Shown here in pieces: positions 51,194 to 59,029 of a DNA stretch of 64,000 bases (its first letter is position 1; every line of letters begins with the position of its first letter). This DNA comes from Ruminococcaceae bacterium BL-6 (GTDB taxonomy: Bacteria > Bacillota > Clostridia > Oscillospirales > Acutalibacteraceae), in contig LR778135.1 of assembly GCA_902810075.1 (NCBI GenBank), forward strand, positions 3,038,001-3,102,000. The letters run 5' to 3'. The notes beneath the pieces are model-generated. The model was not told where the DNA came from, searched no databases, and worked only from the letters and a program-made list of their open reading frames with translations. The translations under genes were made by a program, and so were the position numbers.

Positions 51194-51567
51194 CCCCCGC
51201 TTTCCTCCTCCGTTCTGCGCGCGGCCGTCAGCACCGCGCGTTCCAGCACGCCCGGGGTTCCCGCCGCCCCGCCGCTCTCGATCTCCCGCCATTCGCAGCC
51301 GGAATAAGTCACCCGCCCGCCCCCGTGGGAGACCGACAGGCGAAAATCCGAAAGCCCGGAAAACGGCAGGGTGTTTCCCCGCAGGAAAACCCGCGTCAGC
51401 TCGATCCGGTAGCGGGGCGCGCCCTGTAAAACGGCCACGGGCTCCGCTTCCCCGAACGCGCGGATTTCCCGGCTTTCCCGGGTGCACCGGCACCTGACCT
51501 CCCGCGCCGACGCCAGCTTCTGCCCGTTCAGTTCCAAAACGACCGGCCCGGTCAAAGTCAGCTCCAT
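51190..51567 (-). CDS. Putative tail-tube-like protein
   Basis: ATG 51567 follows a GGAGGGGGATG-like site. The 125-residue protein is beta-rich: LTGPVVLELNGQKLASAREV, RCRCTRESREIRAFGEAEPV, YRIELTRVFLRGNTLPFSGL and VTYSGCEWREIESGGAAGTP. Its position after the tail-connector genes and before the LysM/hub genes fits a tube protein, and the repeated strand pattern with Arg/Glu edges agrees. No firm family match. Confidence 0.5.
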   Translation of the reverse strand: MELTLTGPVVLELNGQKLASAREVRCRCTRESREIRAFGEAEPVAVLQGAPRYRIELTRVFLRGNTLPFSGLSDFRLSVSHGGGRVTYSGCEWREIESGGAAGTPGVLERAVLTAARRTEEESGG

Positions 51568-51977
51568 TCCGCATCCCCCTCCGCCAGCGCCGTCAGCCCG
51601 ATCTTCCCTTCCAGCAGATAAGCGCGGGCGGCGGCGCTGTACTCCACCCGCCCGCAGGACAAGGTCTGAAGGCAAAGCCCGTTCTCCCCGAACAGGAGCG
51701 CGTCGCCGATCCGGGAAAAGGCGTCGACGCACGCACCGCCCCCCAAAGCTTTCGGAGCGTAAATCCACAGGGTCAGCGTCAGCTCCGCCCGGCCTTCAGC
51801 GCACCCCAGCGCCGCGGGCGTAAAGCCGACCGGCCCGGTTTCCAGCGCGGCCGTCAGCGTACGCACCGGCCCCTGCGGCGCGCTGCTCCAGGCCGGAAGG
51901 AACCGGATGTCCTTCAGCGCGTCTTTCCCCTGAAGAAGCTCCAGAATCTGCCGTTCGATCTGTTCAAGCCCCGCCAT
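51558..51977 (-). CDS. Putative tail terminator / connector protein
   Basis: The 139-residue protein starts at ATG 51977 in the overlap with the previous gene. Features are LEQIERQILELLQGKDALKD, RTLTAALETGPVGFTPAALG, LTLTLWIYAPKALGGGACVD and VEYSAAARAYLLEGKIGLTA. The alpha-beta pattern and position fit a tail terminator or neck protein of the XkdJ/gpU kind. Assigned mainly from order. Confidence 0.55.
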   Translation of the reverse strand: MAGLEQIERQILELLQGKDALKDIRFLPAWSSAPQGPVRTLTAALETGPVGFTPAALGCAEGRAELTLTLWIYAPKALGGGACVDAFSRIGDALLFGENGLCLQTLSCGRVEYSAAARAYLLEGKIGLTALAEGDAEWS

Positions 51978-52314
51978 CCGTCTCCTCCTCCTCTTTTTCC
52001 TCCAGGACCGCCCAGACATACAGGGTTTCCCCGCCGCAGTCCACGCCGCGCGCGCGGATCACCCGGTAGCTCCGCTCCCCGTCCCCGATTTCGGCATCCG
52101 CCAGGCGGTCCAGCCGCCGGGCGGCGGAGCCGAGATAAAAATAGTGCGAGCGGTCGAAGCAGCCGGCGGGCAGGCAGGCCTCATCCGGGTAAAGCTTGCC
52201 GCTCAGCGGCTGGATCAGGGCGCGGGCTCCGGCCGGGGGATTCCCCGCCGAATACACCGTGACGGGCGTGCCGTACCGCTCAAACATGCGGTCGATCATT
52301 TCCCGCCGCGTCAT
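51964..52314 (-). CDS. Putative head closure protein
   Basis: The 116-residue protein has IDRMFERYGTPVTVYSAGNP, ARALIQPLSGKLYPDEACLP, YFYLGSAARRLDRLADAEIG and YRVIRARGVDCGGETLYVWA. This beta-barrel-like pattern resembles head-closure proteins (gp16/XkdI-like). It overlaps both neighbours by 4-14 bases. Confidence 0.65.
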   Translation of the reverse strand: MTRREMIDRMFERYGTPVTVYSAGNPPAGARALIQPLSGKLYPDEACLPAGCFDRSHYFYLGSAARRLDRLADAEIGDGERSYRVIRARGVDCGGETLYVWAVLEEKEEEETDGGA

Positions 52315-52664
52315 GGGCGCACCCGATGAAAATAAAATTCATCATCCCGGAGCACCGGGGCGGCGGCCCGCCGTGCGGAAAGCCACAGGCGCTCCGCCGC
52401 CTTCACGCCGCCAGACCCGCGCGTCACCCGGATCTCTCCGGCGGAAAAGCTCTCTTCCCCGCCGCAGGCGCAGAGCATCGAATAGCGGTAAAAGGCGAGC
52501 GCCGCACAGGCGGCGCGGAACAGCGCCCCGCCGTCGCCCGCCTCTTCCCGCAGCCCGGGCGACAGCTCCGCCTCGGCGTCCGCGCACAGCGTTTTCCAGT
52601 TTTCCGCCTGCTCCTGCGTCAGCTCTGCCATCTGCGCGAAACGTGCCAGAATGCTGTCCTCCAT
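52311..52664 (-). CDS. Putative head-tail connector protein
   Basis: ATG 52664 after AAGGAGAAG. The 117-residue protein is helical: ILARFAQMAELTQEQAENWK, AEAELSPGLREEAGDGGALF, RAACAALAFYRYSMLCACGG and LSARRAAAPVLRDDEFYFHR. It fits gp6-like connectors and follows the capsid gene. Family assignment is moderate. Confidence 0.65.
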   Translation of the reverse strand: MEDSILARFAQMAELTQEQAENWKTLCADAEAELSPGLREEAGDGGALFRAACAALAFYRYSMLCACGGEESFSAGEIRVTRGSGGVKAAERLWLSARRAAAPVLRDDEFYFHRVRP

Positions 52665-52681
52665 TTTCTTCTCCTTCCGCC

Positions 52682-53692
52682 TTACGCGCCGGAATAGGAA
52701 ACGACCTTCCCCGCCCCGGCGAAGATCTTCGCGAACCCGGCGATCACGCTGATGGACGCGCGCTCGAGCTGGCGGTCGATCAGCTTGTCGTAATCGGTCG
52801 CGACGTCCCCGGCCTTCACCATTTCCAGCGCGCAGTTTTTGTCCAGCCCGATGATCTTTTTCCCCGCGAGCGACGGCACATGGACCAGCTTTGCGCCGAG
52901 CGGCGTCGCAAGGCGGCCGGTCCCCTGAAAATTCAGGCCCGCGGCGGCATCCTTGAATTCCGGCAGGTTCAGAAGGTCGCGGATGGCCGAAGTCGACGCG
53001 AGCATCGTGTTCAGCTCGTAGGGCGAAAGCTCGCTCCACAGCTCCACCATGTCGCCGTAGGCCATGCTTCCGCTCACCTCGCGCACCTGGGCGGCGTTTC
53101 CGTTCCAGTCACCCTCCAGGATCACGCGCACCGCGTCGTCCGCCTGCGCCCGCGCGATATACGCGCCGATCTGCTTCAGCGTGACGGTGAACAGGTCCAG
53201 CTTCTGAAAGCGCAGCGCTTCGTAGGAGGCGACGAGCATCCTGCCGCGCTTGTGCAGGCGCACCAGATTTTCCTGGGTGCGCACCACCGTCCGGGGAAGC
53301 TGTGCGCCCTCCGCGACCGGCTTCAGCTCCTTTTCATCCTCGGAAGGGTCGGAAGTGATCGTCCGGTAGTCCATGGAGCCGATGCTCGTGACGGTCGCGA
53401 CGATCCCCGGCAGAAGATCCGCCCGCTCCATGCCCTGGCGCACCGCGCGGGTCACATATTCCGGGAACAGCGCGGCGCTGTCCCCGGTCTGGAAGAATTT
53501 TTCCACCGCGTCGGACCCCGCTCCGCTCACCCGGATGCCGAAGCGCTTGAGCTGCCGCTGATAGGCATCCAGCCCGCTCAGCGCGGTCCCCTCGTAATTT
53601 TCGGAAGGGTCCAGGCCTTCCAGCGTCTGCGTAAAGCTTTCCCCCGCTCCGTACATTCCCTTTTCCAGCCGGATCGTTTCATACAAAGCCAT
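52682..53692 (-). CDS. Major capsid protein of the PBSX-like cluster
   Basis: The 336-residue protein has IRLEKGMYGAGESFTQTLEG, DAYQRQLKRFGIRVSGAGSD, VTRAVRQGMERADLLPGIVA, YRTITSDPSEDEKELKPVAE and LHKRGRMLVASYEALRFQKL, typical of PBSX/XkdG-like HK97-fold capsids without a long delta domain. The frame is intact with no stops. Position after protease and decoration-like gene agrees. Confidence 0.9.
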   Translation of the reverse strand: MALYETIRLEKGMYGAGESFTQTLEGLDPSENYEGTALSGLDAYQRQLKRFGIRVSGAGSDAVEKFFQTGDSAALFPEYVTRAVRQGMERADLLPGIVATVTSIGSMDYRTITSDPSEDEKELKPVAEGAQLPRTVVRTQENLVRLHKRGRMLVASYEALRFQKLDLFTVTLKQIGAYIARAQADDAVRVILEGDWNGNAAQVREVSGSMAYGDMVELWSELSPYELNTMLASTSAIRDLLNLPEFKDAAAGLNFQGTGRLATPLGAKLVHVPSLAGKKIIGLDKNCALEMVKAGDVATDYDKLIDRQLERASISVIAGFAKIFAGAGKVVSYSGA

Positions 53693-53707
53693 TTCTCATT
53701 CCCCCGA

Positions 53708-54046
53708 TCAAAGAATCACGCCGCACACGGCGGCGCTCTCATCCACATCCGTCACAAGGACGCTTCTCCCGGTTTCCGCCGTCTGGATCTTCCCGCCGTC
53801 CGCGCCCGCGACGGTCTGGTAACCGACCTCCATGGCGCCGCTGTACGGCAGGCGCGCGTAGCCGCAAAGCTGCACGGCGGCGAGCCCTTCCCGCGCCGAG
53901 ACGGCCACGCCGCAGAACGCCTGCCCCGCGGCGCAAGGCCCGACCGTGCCGTTTCCCGTCACGGCCACCGGCGCGCCGGCCGTGATCTCTCCGTCTGTCT
54001 CGAATGTCAGAACCTTTTCCCCGTACCCGCTGAACGATACTTTCAT
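53708..54046 (-). CDS. Small capsid-associated (decoration-like) protein
   Basis: ATG 54046 follows GGAGGAAAG. The 112-residue protein is a beta-rich, Gly/Ala-rich domain: KVSFSGYGEKVLTFETDGEI, VAVTGNGTVGPCAAGQAFCG and VLVTDVDESAAVCGVIL. It resembles small capsid-stabilising proteins encoded between protease and capsid genes. Function inferred from position and fold pattern. Confidence 0.65.
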   Translation of the reverse strand: MKVSFSGYGEKVLTFETDGEITAGAPVAVTGNGTVGPCAAGQAFCGVAVSAREGLAAVQLCGYARLPYSGAMEVGYQTVAGADGGKIQTAETGRSVLVTDVDESAAVCGVIL

Positions 54047-54077
54047 TTTCTTTCCTCCGTTTCCATTACTGCCTTCA

Positions 54078-55076
54078 TCAAATGCGGAACGCCGCGTCGT
54101 CCGCGGGCGCCTTTTTCTTCCCCGGCGCAAGCTGCGGATGCACCGGCAGAAGCTCATCCGCCTTTCTGCGCAGGGATTTTTCCGCCGCCAGAAGGTCGTC
54201 CATCGTCATCTTCTCCGCGGCGCGGCGCATCACCGCCGGCTCGATCCCGGATTTCACCAGCAGGCACAGGCGCTCCACGTTCGCGCAGAGCTGCTCGCGG
54301 TAGCGCCGCCCGTCCCCGGCCTGCGCTTCCAGCTCCTCCAGCCGGCCGAGGAGCTTCCGCGCCTCGCCCTTTGTCAGAACCACCTCTTCCCCTTCCCGGG
54401 AAAGGGCCTTTTGAATGTCTTCCAACCGCTTCTCCTCCTTTTTTCCCGTTTCAAACGACTTGATGACGCCGGCCGCCCGCTGGGCGGGCACCGCCACGAA
54501 CGACCATTCGTAGGCGTCCTGCGGGTCGTCCAGCACCGCGCAGCAGAGGATTTCTTCCCCTTTTACGGAATAGCTTTTCCCCTTCCTGTGCCCGCAGGCG
54601 CCCCGCTTCAGGTCGGCCCCGCACACCGAACAGGACGCGCTGCCCACCGCGCAGCCGACGCTCACCTCTTTTTTGATCCCCGATTCCAGCTCCATAATCA
54701 GGTCCGCGTTCTTTTGCGTGCGCGGCAGATACGCCCGGGCCGTCAGCCGGGTGTAGGGCTCGCCCGCCCGGGTGCGCTTTTCCGGGTCGGTTTCCAGCGC
54801 GGTGGAAAAGATGCGCGCCGTCTGGTCGCTGCTTTTCCCGCTGTGGTCGAAAATCCCCGTTTTCCCCAGAAACAGCTTTTCCAGCTTTTTCAGCGCCGGG
54901 ATCGTGAACCGCTCCCAGTCGCGGTCGATCTCGTTGTCGCACAGCACCAGCGAAAAAGCGTACACCTCCTTCGCCGCAAACGGCCGGCGCGTATAAGCGT
55001 TGATCCGCTCCATCTCCCGCTCCGAAATTTTTTCTCCGGCACTCTTTTGCACAAATCCGTCCTTCAAGCGCGTCAC
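54078..55076 (-). CDS. XkdF-like prohead protease/scaffold protein
   Basis: The 332-residue protein has a protease-like N-terminal domain (AKEVYAFSLVLCDNEIDRDW, FLGKTGIFDHSGKSSDQTAR, ELESGIKKEVSVGCAVGSAS, AYEWSFVAVPAQRAAG), with four cysteines around 148-160 (CSVCGADLKRGACGH) that may bind zinc. A helical, charged C-terminal scaffold region follows (about 215-320). XkdF proteins serve as head protease and scaffold. It overlaps the portal gene by 4 bases. Confidence 0.83.
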   Translation of the reverse strand: MTRLKDGFVQKSAGEKISEREMERINAYTRRPFAAKEVYAFSLVLCDNEIDRDWERFTIPALKKLEKLFLGKTGIFDHSGKSSDQTARIFSTALETDPEKRTRAGEPYTRLTARAYLPRTQKNADLIMELESGIKKEVSVGCAVGSASCSVCGADLKRGACGHRKGKSYSVKGEEILCCAVLDDPQDAYEWSFVAVPAQRAAGVIKSFETGKKEEKRLEDIQKALSREGEEVVLTKGEARKLLGRLEELEAQAGDGRRYREQLCANVERLCLLVKSGIEPAVMRRAAEKMTMDDLLAAEKSLRRKADELLPVHPQLAPGKKKAPADDAAFRI

Positions 55077-56215
55077 TCCTTCCCTTTTCCGATTTCCCGC
55101 TCGATTTTGGCGGCCTGCGCGTTTTTGAGCCGCGCCGCCGCGAGGTCCAGCTCATCCTGCAGGCTGATGTTCTCCCACTCGATGTCGAACGGCTGGTCAA
55201 AGCCGTTCATGCAGAGCCACAGCCCGCAGATCCGGCGCACGGCCGGGTTCAGGATCCGGCGGTAGGCCTCCAGCTCGCTCGTGAGAAGGTCCGCCTGCTG
55301 GGACGACATCCGCTCGGTGGAGGACCACGAAAGCCCCAGCAGGAACGGCGGGATTCCCAGCTTCGCGACGATCTGCTCCAGCATCTGGCGCACGGGGATT
55401 TCACTGTCCAGGATCTGGTTGTCCGCGCCGATGACCCGGATGTCCACGTCCCCGACGGCGACGAAGTCGCTGACCTCCGTGCCGCCCTGCATCGCCCGGC
55501 CCCACTCGGCCGCGATCTGGCGGGCGCGCTCCCCGGCGTAAGCCGCGTCCGTCCCGCCGGAGGGCTTGTAGGTGACGGCGAACCTTGCGTTGCCCACGCG
55601 GTCCCAGTTGACGCCGATGGTGCCGTAAATTTTCATCAGGATATTGCCGATGAAGGGCAGCCCGCGCAGGATGGAAACGCCGCGCACCTGCCCCGGCTCG
55701 GGGTTCAGCGCGGAAAACAGGATCAGCCCGGGGCGGCGCACGGGCACCGCCTCGCCGTTTTCCTCCCGCCGGCAGATCTGAACCGAGAACGGCGAATCCC
55801 CCCGCCGGATCTCCAGATCGTCCAGGCACGCATTGTAAAGCCCGGCGATCCCCGCCCCGTCGGCGGACGGGACGATCTCCCCCACCGCCGTGCCGTACAG
55901 CAGAAGCTGGTCGAGGTAGCTGTTCAGAAAGCTCTGGATGCCGTTCTGCGCCGCGTTCACCCGCACCCCCTGCAGGAAATCGCGCATCATCCGCTCCGCG
56001 GCCGGGTTAGGGCAGCGGATCTCGAACGAGCCGATCAGCCGCTCGATTTTTTCCAGCGCGGCGGAGATGATCGGCACCGATTCCCGCAGCGCGGCGTAAA
56101 GGCGCTGCTCCCCCGTCGCGAGCGGGGCGCGCCGTTCCAGCTCCCATAACGGCGACGGGCGCGGGGCCGTCTGCACCGCGCGGGCGCCGGCCCCTCTGTT
56201 TTTAAAAAATTTCAT
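55073..56215 (-). CDS. Phage portal protein of the PBSX-like cluster
   Basis: The 380-residue protein has YAALRESVPIISAALEKIER, FLNSYLDQLLLYGTAVGEIV, GVSILRGLPFIGNILMKIYG, VAKLGIPPFLLGLSWSSTER and MSSQQADLLTSELEAYRRIL, all normal portal motifs. The gene starts within the end of the terminase gene (14-base overlap). Frame intact. Confidence 0.9.
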   Translation of the reverse strand: MKFFKNRGAGARAVQTAPRPSPLWELERRAPLATGEQRLYAALRESVPIISAALEKIERLIGSFEIRCPNPAAERMMRDFLQGVRVNAAQNGIQSFLNSYLDQLLLYGTAVGEIVPSADGAGIAGLYNACLDDLEIRRGDSPFSVQICRREENGEAVPVRRPGLILFSALNPEPGQVRGVSILRGLPFIGNILMKIYGTIGVNWDRVGNARFAVTYKPSGGTDAAYAGERARQIAAEWGRAMQGGTEVSDFVAVGDVDIRVIGADNQILDSEIPVRQMLEQIVAKLGIPPFLLGLSWSSTERMSSQQADLLTSELEAYRRILNPAVRRICGLWLCMNGFDQPFDIEWENISLQDELDLAAARLKNAQAAKIEREIGKGKE

Positions 56216-57476
56216 CTCGAACTCCTTTGCGGCGCGGGGCGGCCATGGCGAAAAAGCCGTCCTCGCCCCGGTGCAATACGGTCGTCACAAAATAGCGGAT
56301 GTCGTCCATGGCATGGTCGTTCTCCTTGACCGGCGCGTCCCGCACGGTGTCGCCGCTCCAGCGGTACAGCGAGAATTCCCGCATGGCGTCGGCACAGGTG
56401 TCGCAGATGCGGATGTCCCCCTGCTTCAGCGCGACCCCCACCGAGCGGATTCCGTCCAGCACGTCGTTTTTCGCGGGCACCACCGGAAATTTCCCATGCC
56501 GCGCGATCACCTCGATGAAGCTCGCGGCGGACGGGTCCACGGCCACGCAGCCGATCCGCCTTTTCCCGGCGAGGCGCTCCAGCGCGGCGTAGTGCTCCTC
56601 GTCCGTGCGGGACATCCCCTCCCGCCGGGAATCGTAATAATACTCGCTCAGCCGGTACCAGCACCCGCTCCGTTTTCCCCACAGCCCGAACGACGACGGG
56701 TTCACCGTCCCGTAATCGCAGGAGACGGCGTACCGTTCCATCTCCCCGTCCGGCACGGGGCAGAACCGCTCCCGCGTCATGAACGGATACACCAGCCCTT
56801 CGGCCGCCGTCCATTTTCCGAGCACAAACCGCTCGTAGAACGACCCCTCGTAAAGGCCGGCGTACCGCTTCCGCATCTCATCCGAAAGCGCGGGATTGTC
56901 CTCCATGCAGAAATGAAGGTACAGCGCGTTGCGGCGCTCTGCGTTCTGGATCCATTCGCGGTAAAACCAGTGCTGGGGATTTTCCGGGTTGCAGTTGAAC
57001 CAGAACGTGGAGCCTTCCACCGAGCACCGCGCGATCGCCTGCTCCACAAAGGAGCGCGGCATCAGCGCCACCTCGTCGAACAGCACCCCGGCGAGCGTCA
57101 TGCCCTGGATCAGCGCGGCGGAGGACTCGTCTTTTCCCCCGAACAGGTAATAGCGGTTCGTTTTCCCATGGGAAGAAATGTCGATCCTGTTTTCCGAAAG
57201 CTTCTGGATGCAGTGGAACCCGCTTTCCTCCAGAATGGGCAGCAGGGGATGGATCAGGTTCCGCCGCAGCGACCGGATGGTCTTCCCGCACAGCGCGAAC
57301 GTCTGGCCGGAATACCGGTAAAACGACCACGCGACGAACGAGACCCCCATGCAGGTCGTCTTTCCGCTTCTCACCGCGCCGTCGCAGATGACGGCGCTCC
57401 GTGCTTCATAGGGGCTGCCCCGGCACCACCAGGTGAGCGCCTGCATCTGCTTTTTCGAAAAGGGGCGAAACTCCAA
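56202..57476 (-). CDS. PBSX-family phage terminase large subunit
   Basis: I take the TTG at 57476, just 2 bases after the small-subunit stop with GGAGTAGGA upstream; the longer frame is a shadow. The 424-residue length is typical for PBSX terminases. Walker A GAVRSGKTTCMGV (about 35), Walker B GVLFDEVALM (about 134-143), and the nuclease acidic residues in SCDYGTVNPSSFG, VAVDPSAASFIEV and ENDHAMDDIRYF are all present. The packaging motor therefore looks functional. Confidence 0.94.
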   Translation of the reverse strand: MEFRPFSKKQMQALTWWCRGSPYEARSAVICDGAVRSGKTTCMGVSFVAWSFYRYSGQTFALCGKTIRSLRRNLIHPLLPILEESGFHCIQKLSENRIDISSHGKTNRYYLFGGKDESSAALIQGMTLAGVLFDEVALMPRSFVEQAIARCSVEGSTFWFNCNPENPQHWFYREWIQNAERRNALYLHFCMEDNPALSDEMRKRYAGLYEGSFYERFVLGKWTAAEGLVYPFMTRERFCPVPDGEMERYAVSCDYGTVNPSSFGLWGKRSGCWYRLSEYYYDSRREGMSRTDEEHYAALERLAGKRRIGCVAVDPSAASFIEVIARHGKFPVVPAKNDVLDGIRSVGVALKQGDIRICDTCADAMREFSLYRWSGDTVRDAPVKENDHAMDDIRYFVTTVLHRGEDGFFAMAAPRRKGVRDEIF

Positions 57477-57478
57477 TC

Positions 57479-57793
57479 CTACTCCCCCTCCGTCTTTCCG
57501 AACGAGCGCGCCCCGGCTTCCAGCGCCCGGTAAAACCCGCCGGGGCCGTTTTCGCTCTCCCCGTCCAGAGCCTCCATGCACTGAAGCGCCTTGATGCGGT
57601 CGAAAAACTTGATCTCCATCCCGCCGCCCTTCGGCCTTTTGATCTCCGCGATGTTAAACAGGTCCATCTGCCCGATCTGTTCAAAATCGGGCTCCTCCCA
57701 GAACATCAGGCGGACCGCGTCGGCCACCCCGCCGAACGCGAGCTTGTCGTATCCCTTCAGGATCCTGCGGCGCGCCCTGCTTTTTTCCGCCAT
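57479..57793 (-). CDS. Short terminase small subunit-like protein
   Basis: The 104-residue protein starts at ATG 57793 after GGGGAGAGG. It has RRRILKGYDKLAFGGVADAV, WEEPDFEQIGQMDLFNIAEI and ends with MEIKFFDRIKALQCMEALDG, the conserved C-terminal motif of PBSX small terminases (XtmA). Full-length XtmA has about 265 residues with an N-terminal DNA-binding domain that is missing here, so sequence-specific pac recognition may be lost. Confidence 0.75.
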   Translation of the reverse strand: MAEKSRARRRILKGYDKLAFGGVADAVRLMFWEEPDFEQIGQMDLFNIAEIKRPKGGGMEIKFFDRIKALQCMEALDGESENGPGGFYRALEAGARSFGKTEGE

Positions 57794-57862
57794 CCTCTCC
57801 CCCCTTCCGCGTGAATTTGCGGCCCGTCTCGGTTCGGCCGCCTCAGCCAACGCCCCGGAAAG

Positions 57863-57893
57863 AAAAAAACTTTCCCCCGAAAGGGAAAGTTTT
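57863..57893 (-). terminator. Hairpin with T-run upstream of the PBSX-like cluster
   Basis: AAAACTTTCCC (57867-57877) pairs with GGGAAAGTTTT (57883-57893), followed by seven Ts on the minus strand. It lies in the presumed 5' leader of the phage-like cluster and could attenuate its transcription. Confidence 0.55.
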
Positions 57894-57914
57894 GAAAAAG
57901 GAAAAAATTTTTTC

Positions 57915-57962
57915 TTGACATTTTTTGATCTGGTGTTATTATTATGTATATCGTATATATAC
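57915..57962 (+). promoter_or_regulatory. GntR-gene promoter with palindromic operator
   Basis: TTGACA (57915-57920) and TATTAT (57937-57942) have a 16-base spacer. GTATATCGTATATATAC (57946-57962), with perfect GTATAT/ATATAC arms, covers the expected transcription start, a typical YtrA-type operator. On the other strand TTGTAT (57964-57959) and TAATAA (57941-57936) with 17 bases between could be a divergent promoter sharing this operator. Confidence 0.65.
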
Positions 57963-57985
57963 AATATTTTTAAGGAAGTGCGCCT

Positions 57986-58363
57986 GTGGATATCATTATC
58001 AGCAATTCCAGCGGAAAACCGATCTACGAGCAAATTTCCGAACAGATCAAGAACAGCATTATCTCGGGCGTTCTGAAGGAAGGGGATGCGCTGCCGTCGA
58101 TGCGCCTTCTGGCCAAAGAGCTGCACATCAGCGTCATCACCACAAAGCGCGCCTACGAGGATCTGGAACGCGACGGCTTCCTCACCACGGTGACCGGAAA
58201 GGGGAGCTTTGTCGCCCCGAAGAACATCGAGCTGATCCGCGAGGAGCACCTGCGGCGGATCGAGGCCCTGCTGCGCGAAGCGGTGACGCTCGCGAGGTCC
58301 GGCGGCGTCTCGGCGGATGAGCTCCGCGAAATGCTGAATCTGTTGGAAGAAGGAGAATCCTGA
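57986..58363 (+). CDS. GntR-family regulator, YtrA subfamily
   Basis: GTG start after AAGGAAG. The 125-residue protein has the winged helix-turn-helix PIYEQISEQIKNSIISGVLK, EGDALPSMRLLAKELHISVI, TTKRAYEDLERDGFLTTVTG and a short helical dimerisation tail (about 80-125). Length and absence of a large effector domain define the YtrA group, which controls adjacent ABC transporter genes, often induced by cell-wall antibiotics. The transporter gene that follows is truncated. Confidence 0.94.
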   Translation: MDIIISNSSGKPIYEQISEQIKNSIISGVLKEGDALPSMRLLAKELHISVITTKRAYEDLERDGFLTTVTGKGSFVAPKNIELIREEHLRRIEALLREAVTLARSGGVSADELREMLNLLEEGES

Positions 58364-58857
58364 TGAAAAACATACTGGAGGTCGACCGCCTGTGCAAAAG
58401 ATACAGAGGGTTCGAGCTGAAAGACGTCAGCTTCCGCATCCCGGGCGGAAATCAGATCGTGCGCAGCAAATATCTGTTCGCGCTGATCATTCTGGGGCTG
58501 ACCAGCGTCGTGTTTATCCCGATGATGTTTTTTCTCCCCGGCGGCGGCTTCCGTGAGGAACAGGTCTTTTCGGTCCAGATCATCATCAGCCTCGCCCTTC
58601 TGTTCATCGCGCTGATGATCCCTCTGATCTACCGGTTCGGCACCCAGAAATTCCGTGTGGCCTTTCTGGCGATCTTCTTCGGCTCAATCGCGCTGGCCTT
58701 CCTTGTGAAACAGCTCAACCTGTTTTCGCTGTCCTCGTTTCAAATGGATGAGGCCGGCCTGAACCGGGCGGTCTTTTTCCTGCTGCTTTTGTCCGCCGCC
58801 CTGCTGGTTGCCTCCTATTTCATTTCATGCCGGATTTTCAGCAAAAAGGAAGTCTGA
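58363..58857 (+). pseudogene. Deletion-fused remnant of ABC transporter ATPase and permease
   Basis: The ATG overlaps the GntR stop. Residues 1-29 (MKNILEVDRLCKRYRGFELK, DVSFRIPGG) are the start of an ABC ATPase that stops before Walker A. From about residue 30 (NQIVRSKYLFALI) the protein is the C-terminal part of an ABC-2 type permease, with four membrane helices (about 38-58, 68-88, 96-118, 140-160). A deletion joined the two genes in frame at about 58450, removing all nucleotide-binding motifs. ATP-driven transport is impossible; a membrane protein may still be made. Confidence 0.8.
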
Positions 58858-58874
58858 GCCTCTTTTTTAAAGGC

Positions 58875-58912
58875 TGAAAGCCCGTCCCCGCGTTGCGGAG
58901 ACGGGCTTTTCC
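58875..58912 (+). terminator. Intrinsic terminator after the GntR operon
   Basis: AAGCCCGTCCCCGC pairs with GCGGAGACGGGCTT, followed by a short T-rich run. Confidence 0.85.
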
Positions 58913-59029
58913 ATCTTTTTTCGGCTTTTTCCCCTAAAATATTGATTTTTTCCAAATAAATATTTCAAGTTTGGGATGTTTCCGATATAATAAGACTATT
59001 GCAGTATCAAAACGGAGGGTGTTGTTTCC

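Noticed and set aside
52196..54463. 755-codon plus-strand frame
   Set aside because: Antisense shadow of connector, capsid and protease genes; low-complexity Arg/Pro/His sequence without ribosome site.
46725..57793. Type VI secretion or contractile injection system
   Set aside because: Baseplate and spike genes are present, but there is no sheath, tube-sheath pair or AAA+ disassembly ATPase, whereas capsid, portal and terminase are present, so a packaging particle is the better reading.
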